Positions 60,995 through 64,000 of a stretch of 64,000 bases of DNA are shown piece after piece. A program made the position numbers and the translations under genes. Position 1 is the first letter of the stretch. Each line of letters opens with the position of its first letter. The notes under the pieces were generated by a model. It had not been told where the DNA came from, ran no database searches, and saw only the letters and a list, made by a program, of their open reading frames with translations. This DNA is from Schistocephalus solidus (Eukaryota; Platyhelminthes; Cestoda; Diphyllobothriidea; Diphyllobothriidae): contig WEDG01003321.1 in assembly GCA_017591395.1 (NCBI GenBank), positions 186,001 to 250,000 on the forward strand, given 5' to 3'.

Positions 60995-61036
60995 GCCCGA
61001 CGTTTCCGATTCCGACTTGAACCCATCATCAGAGAC
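60995..61036 (-). ncRNA. Hammerhead-like motif (left end), near-intact
   Basis: Minus strand: stem I GUCU, CUGAUGA (61032-61026), extra U, stem II GGGUUC/GAAUCG with a G-G mismatch at the closing pair, GAAAC, GUC, then GGGC returning to stem I with two G-U pairs. The core bases are intact. Confidence 0.6.
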
Positions 61037-61301
61037 AGTATTAGGTAAGGGTAATTCATACACAGGTTGGTGTGGTATTTAAAGGATACAGTCGCTATGC
61101 TACTGCACGCCTACGGCAAGTAGCGGCTCCACCTTCCCCGATGACGACTGCGCGCTGGTGCGTTAGTTGTTGGATGGCCGGCATGCGGGTCGTTATCCAC
61201 TGAAATTTTAGTCACCCGTGTTAGAGGGTGGCATGATGACTGCTCGGCGATCTGGCTCACCGGCACTGGTGTTGAAAAATGTCTTCGCCTGAGCGCTCCC
61301 C

Positions 61302-61341
61302 ACTCTGACGATGGGTTAGAGTTGGAATCCGAAATGTCAGT
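61302..61341 (+). ncRNA. Hammerhead-like motif (right end), intact core
   Basis: Stem I ACT (61302-61304), CTGACGA (61305-61311; the third-from-last base is a variable position), extra T, stem II GGGTT/AATCC, GAAA (61331-61334), T, GTC (61336-61338), AGT return. Stem III would be AU/GU. Stem I has changed on both sides relative to 30501-30542 (CCU/AGG to ACU/AGU), keeping the pairing. Confidence 0.65.
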
Positions 61342-61384
61342 TGAATAAAGCTCTTGTCCCAGCGATCGCATCTACTTCTTCTCG

Positions 61385-62439
61385 ATTACTTCCTTGGACT
61401 CGTATTTTCGCTTGTATCGGCAAAGTTTTACTTCTTTCTTTTTAATGACTACGCTATTTGTACTCCCCCACGGCTTTTTTAAAAAAGAAAACTTCCGTCC
61501 TTGGATTAAATCATGTCCAGGAGAAAAAAAATGAAAGCAGTAATTGAATGCTCCAAAACGCTGACAAAAGCTCCACCCATTTCAGATCATCTCGCTAAAT
61601 TGCATATCAAGAGCACATATTGCCCTGGTGCTAGCACGGCCCATCCGCTTTAACAGCAGTGGCGCACCGTACATTGTGCAACATCACGTGCAAAATACAA
61701 CCTGAAAAGCTCTACAACCTCAATCCACAGAAACGCACCCAGTAACAAAGTCATCACACGGGCTAATCTATCCCTCCAATGTTTATAGCTTCAACATGGA
61801 ATTCAGAGGATGGATTATTCGGTTCACTATTTTTGAGATAAGAATCTACGTGAGCTGTAACCTTTTGTCACATGTCTTCTTTCAGGAAGCTACTCGGTGT
61901 TTGATTAACCCACCAGTCCTCTGTACACGCAAAGCAATAGTTGCTTGACAACCTGCCGCGTCACCATAAACCGCCTAAGTGGCAGATATCTACTATTTGG
62001 ACACACCGGCAAAACCACAGGCTTAACTCGGTGATGGCAGTTATGGCCTTCTTGATGTTAGTGATGTTTATGTTACCTGTTAGGCAAGATCTGTTTAAAT
62101 TTGTATATAATTGGCAGGGATACATTATACTGCCTCTGATTTTCCTAATATCTGGACAGGGGAGAGTCTTCGACATTAAGTGTCAATTTATGCCATCGTT
62201 GACATCAAAACTATCGCCGTTGATTTCCGCGAGGTTCATCTACTGCAGGATGGTGCAGAGACAGTAACTTGCGCTTGTTTATAGCAATTGTATACGTACG
62301 CTGCATACACAGCACACAATCCTACTCTCCCAGCTGTCATGCCAAAGTCCAGAATACCGGAGACAGAAGAAGGCGCAGGTGACTGGCGTGGTGATAAACC
62401 CCTCCTAAGTATGCAACCAAACCGACTCTGATCTCACTA
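61385..62439. other. Nothing recognised
   Basis: A 108-codon frame at 61941-62267 has hydrophobic stretches but no familiar motif; I do not call it a gene. Confidence 0.4.
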
Positions 62440-64000
62440 CGTGGGAGTGCCCTAGAAGGGGCCAGTACAGCCTGACTCAGTTCAACAGCCGACCACTCCA
62501 CACAAACATGCACTGAGATGACTGCGAGGTTCGAGTTTTCCCATCAATTCGTAGATTACTACTCTAGTCTTCACAGCTCTTCTCCAAATCGGTCAGTCCT
62601 AGTCGAGGTCCTCCCAAGTCTCCGGGTTCATTTTCACTCAGTACAGGGAGTTCTTCATGGTGTATATGTAGCGCGCCTATCCTCCATGTCGGTGAGCACC
62701 CGTAACCACATCTCACTGGAAGAGTCGCTTGGGTAATCGCTTGTCGTCTGTCCTCACAAGGTGGCCTCTCCATCGCAGTTTCAATTGCCTCAGCCTGGTG
62801 TGGATGCTGAGGATGTCGGTCCTCACCAGTACGTCTGGGTTTAAAATTCTGGCTTGCCATGTCCTCTTCAGTATTCTGTGGAGGCTTGGTTGGAGTAGAT
62901 GGTCCAGCTCTCCAATATCCTTAGCAGTTTCCTCAAGATGAGGACCTTGGACATCTTCAGATTGGTGTTAAGGTGAAGGCTGTGGAGATTACACACGGAC
63001 AATTGCATTCAGCTGAAGGCCTGACTGGCCGTAGAGATGCGGTGCACAAGTTCGTCATCCATTTTTTACTGCAGGAAAGTGTGTTGCCTAGGTTGAGGAA
63101 AGTGTCAATCAGCATGCCAGACAGCATTAGAATGAAGCGGATTGGAGCGAGTACGCAGCTCTTCTTTGATCTGTTGAACACTTTGAATGCTTCGAAGACT
63201 GCCCCGTTATCAGTGACTTGCGCACTCGGTTTTTCGTGGAGATTATGCAACAGGTGTGCATCGCTCAGGACAGCCGAAGGTATGCATGCCTTTCTACAGT
63301 CCATCGCAATTCAGAGTGTCGAGAGCTTTCGTCAGCTCCATGAACGTAGTGTGCATGTAGGTCCGCATATCCTGGCACATCTCTTGTAGCTGGATATCGA
63401 CAAAGATCACGTACATTGTTCCATGTCACCGTCCGAAGTCACCCAGACTTTCCGGGAGTAGTCCTTTTTCTAGGTGGCCGTTAGCATGACTAAGCTGAAT
63501 GCAAGAGAAGGACCTGCCGGTGATGTTGATCAGCGGGATGTGTGTGGGGTCATCAGAGAATTATACAGATGGACGATGGTTGTGTCCTTGAGCTTCCGAG
63601 GAACTTGGCTCTGGCGTCACCTCCTCGGAATATCGTTTTAGTTTCTCCATCAACCAGCGGTCACCGCGCTCGTATGTTTCGGCTGGGGTCGCGTCGGGTT
63701 CCGGTGCTTTCCCGCTGGAGAGTTGTGACACTGCTCGGAGGGTTTCTGGTATGGAAGGCTGGAGATCCAGGTCATTGTTTGTTTCCACTAAGGAGGGCCG
63801 GTAAGTAGCCATTTTGCAATTTCTCTATGAGGAGTGTTGCTCTATGGAAGATGAGCAGCCACGCGGTCCCCTTGATACAGGGGTCGTATATGACTTTGCG
63901 GTCCGCATAACCCTGGCTATTCTCGTCCTCGTGATCGATCCAGGCGTCCTACATCTCTCGCTGAACCAGGCGATGGCATATGAAGTAGGCCGTTTCGAAT
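62440..64000 (-). pseudogene. Non-LTR retrotransposon pseudogene (RTE/BovB-like), RT to C-terminus; runs off the window edge
   Basis: Read from 64000 downward in shifting frames: RLVQRE and DAW linker (after 63970), QLSSGKAPEPDATPAE (63730-63680), TTFMELTKALDTL (RT motif A region, 63355-63317), VTDNGAVFEAF then SCVLAPIRFILM (motif B, about 63200-63150), a jump to LGNTLS and DDELVHRIS (about 63080-63030), WTIYSNQAS (about 62905-62880), RILKRTWQAR, LRWRGHLVRTDDKRLPKR (about 62775-62722), ETWED, and a decayed C2H2-like tail. The FADD catalytic block and neighbours (about 100 residues) are deleted between motif B and LGNTLS, motif A has Glu for Asp, and there are many stops. Clearly dead. Confidence 0.85.

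Larger units (their letters stand above)
60954..61384. mobile_element. Penelope-like remnant, 431 bp, with long inverted ends
   Basis: The left end GAGAAGAAGTAGATGCGATCG (60955) is mirrored by GCGATCGCATCTACTTCTTC (61364). Inward, the two hammerhead-like motifs face outward. The interior is short and non-coding. The ends are the best defined of the family and set its outer boundary. Confidence 0.75.

Overview
This is eukaryotic, intron-rich and repeat-rich DNA of animal type. The repeats point to a flatworm, most likely a diphyllobothriidean tapeworm (Spirometra, Dibothriocephalus or Schistocephalus type). That placement is an inference from the style of the retrotransposon reverse transcriptase, the GIY-YIG remnants and the tRNA-derived SINEs; no species marker was found.

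The only convincing host gene is a plus-strand protocadherin. A large exon (coding 3100-5600) carries a signal peptide and six cadherin repeats plus the start of a seventh. A 28.96 kb intron (5601-34558) follows. Exon 34559-35060 finishes repeat seven and carries the transmembrane helix. After a 774 bp intron, exon 35835-36427 encodes cytoplasmic tail and ends in a good donor, so the gene continues. No further exon could be identified between 36428 and 64000. Splice phases match at both complete introns (0/0 and 1/1). The first exon carries one apparent single-base frameshift near 4853-4866.

The rest is intron or flank filled with decayed mobile elements. (1) Five Penelope-like retroelement remnants lie near 6.5-8.0, 30.5-31.2, 49.6-49.9, 53.2 and 61.0-61.4 kb. 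Four are inverted pairs and one is a solo end. Their ends carry a motif that folds as a minimal type I hammerhead ribozyme, and two loci keep recognisable GIY-YIG endonuclease coding sequence. (2) A family with terminal inverted repeats has interiors of degenerate telomere-like TTAGGG sequence (four copies at 16.2-18.9 kb, probable ones at 23.0 and 40.4 kb). (3) Two tRNA-derived SINE families occur, often as palindromic composites. (4) Non-LTR retrotransposon pseudogenes lie on the minus strand at 47.4-48.2 and 62.4-64.0 kb, with a related decayed repeat at 28.5-29.2 and 48.15-48.6 kb. (5) There is a three-copy 124 bp tandem repeat, a 221-226 bp direct duplication beside a (TA)n tract, and several microsatellites.

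The most interesting signals are the inverted hammerhead pairs, including one stem with an apparent compensatory change, and the telomere-like sequence carried by inverted-repeat elements. All calls come from reading the sequence; no alignment or folding program was run.
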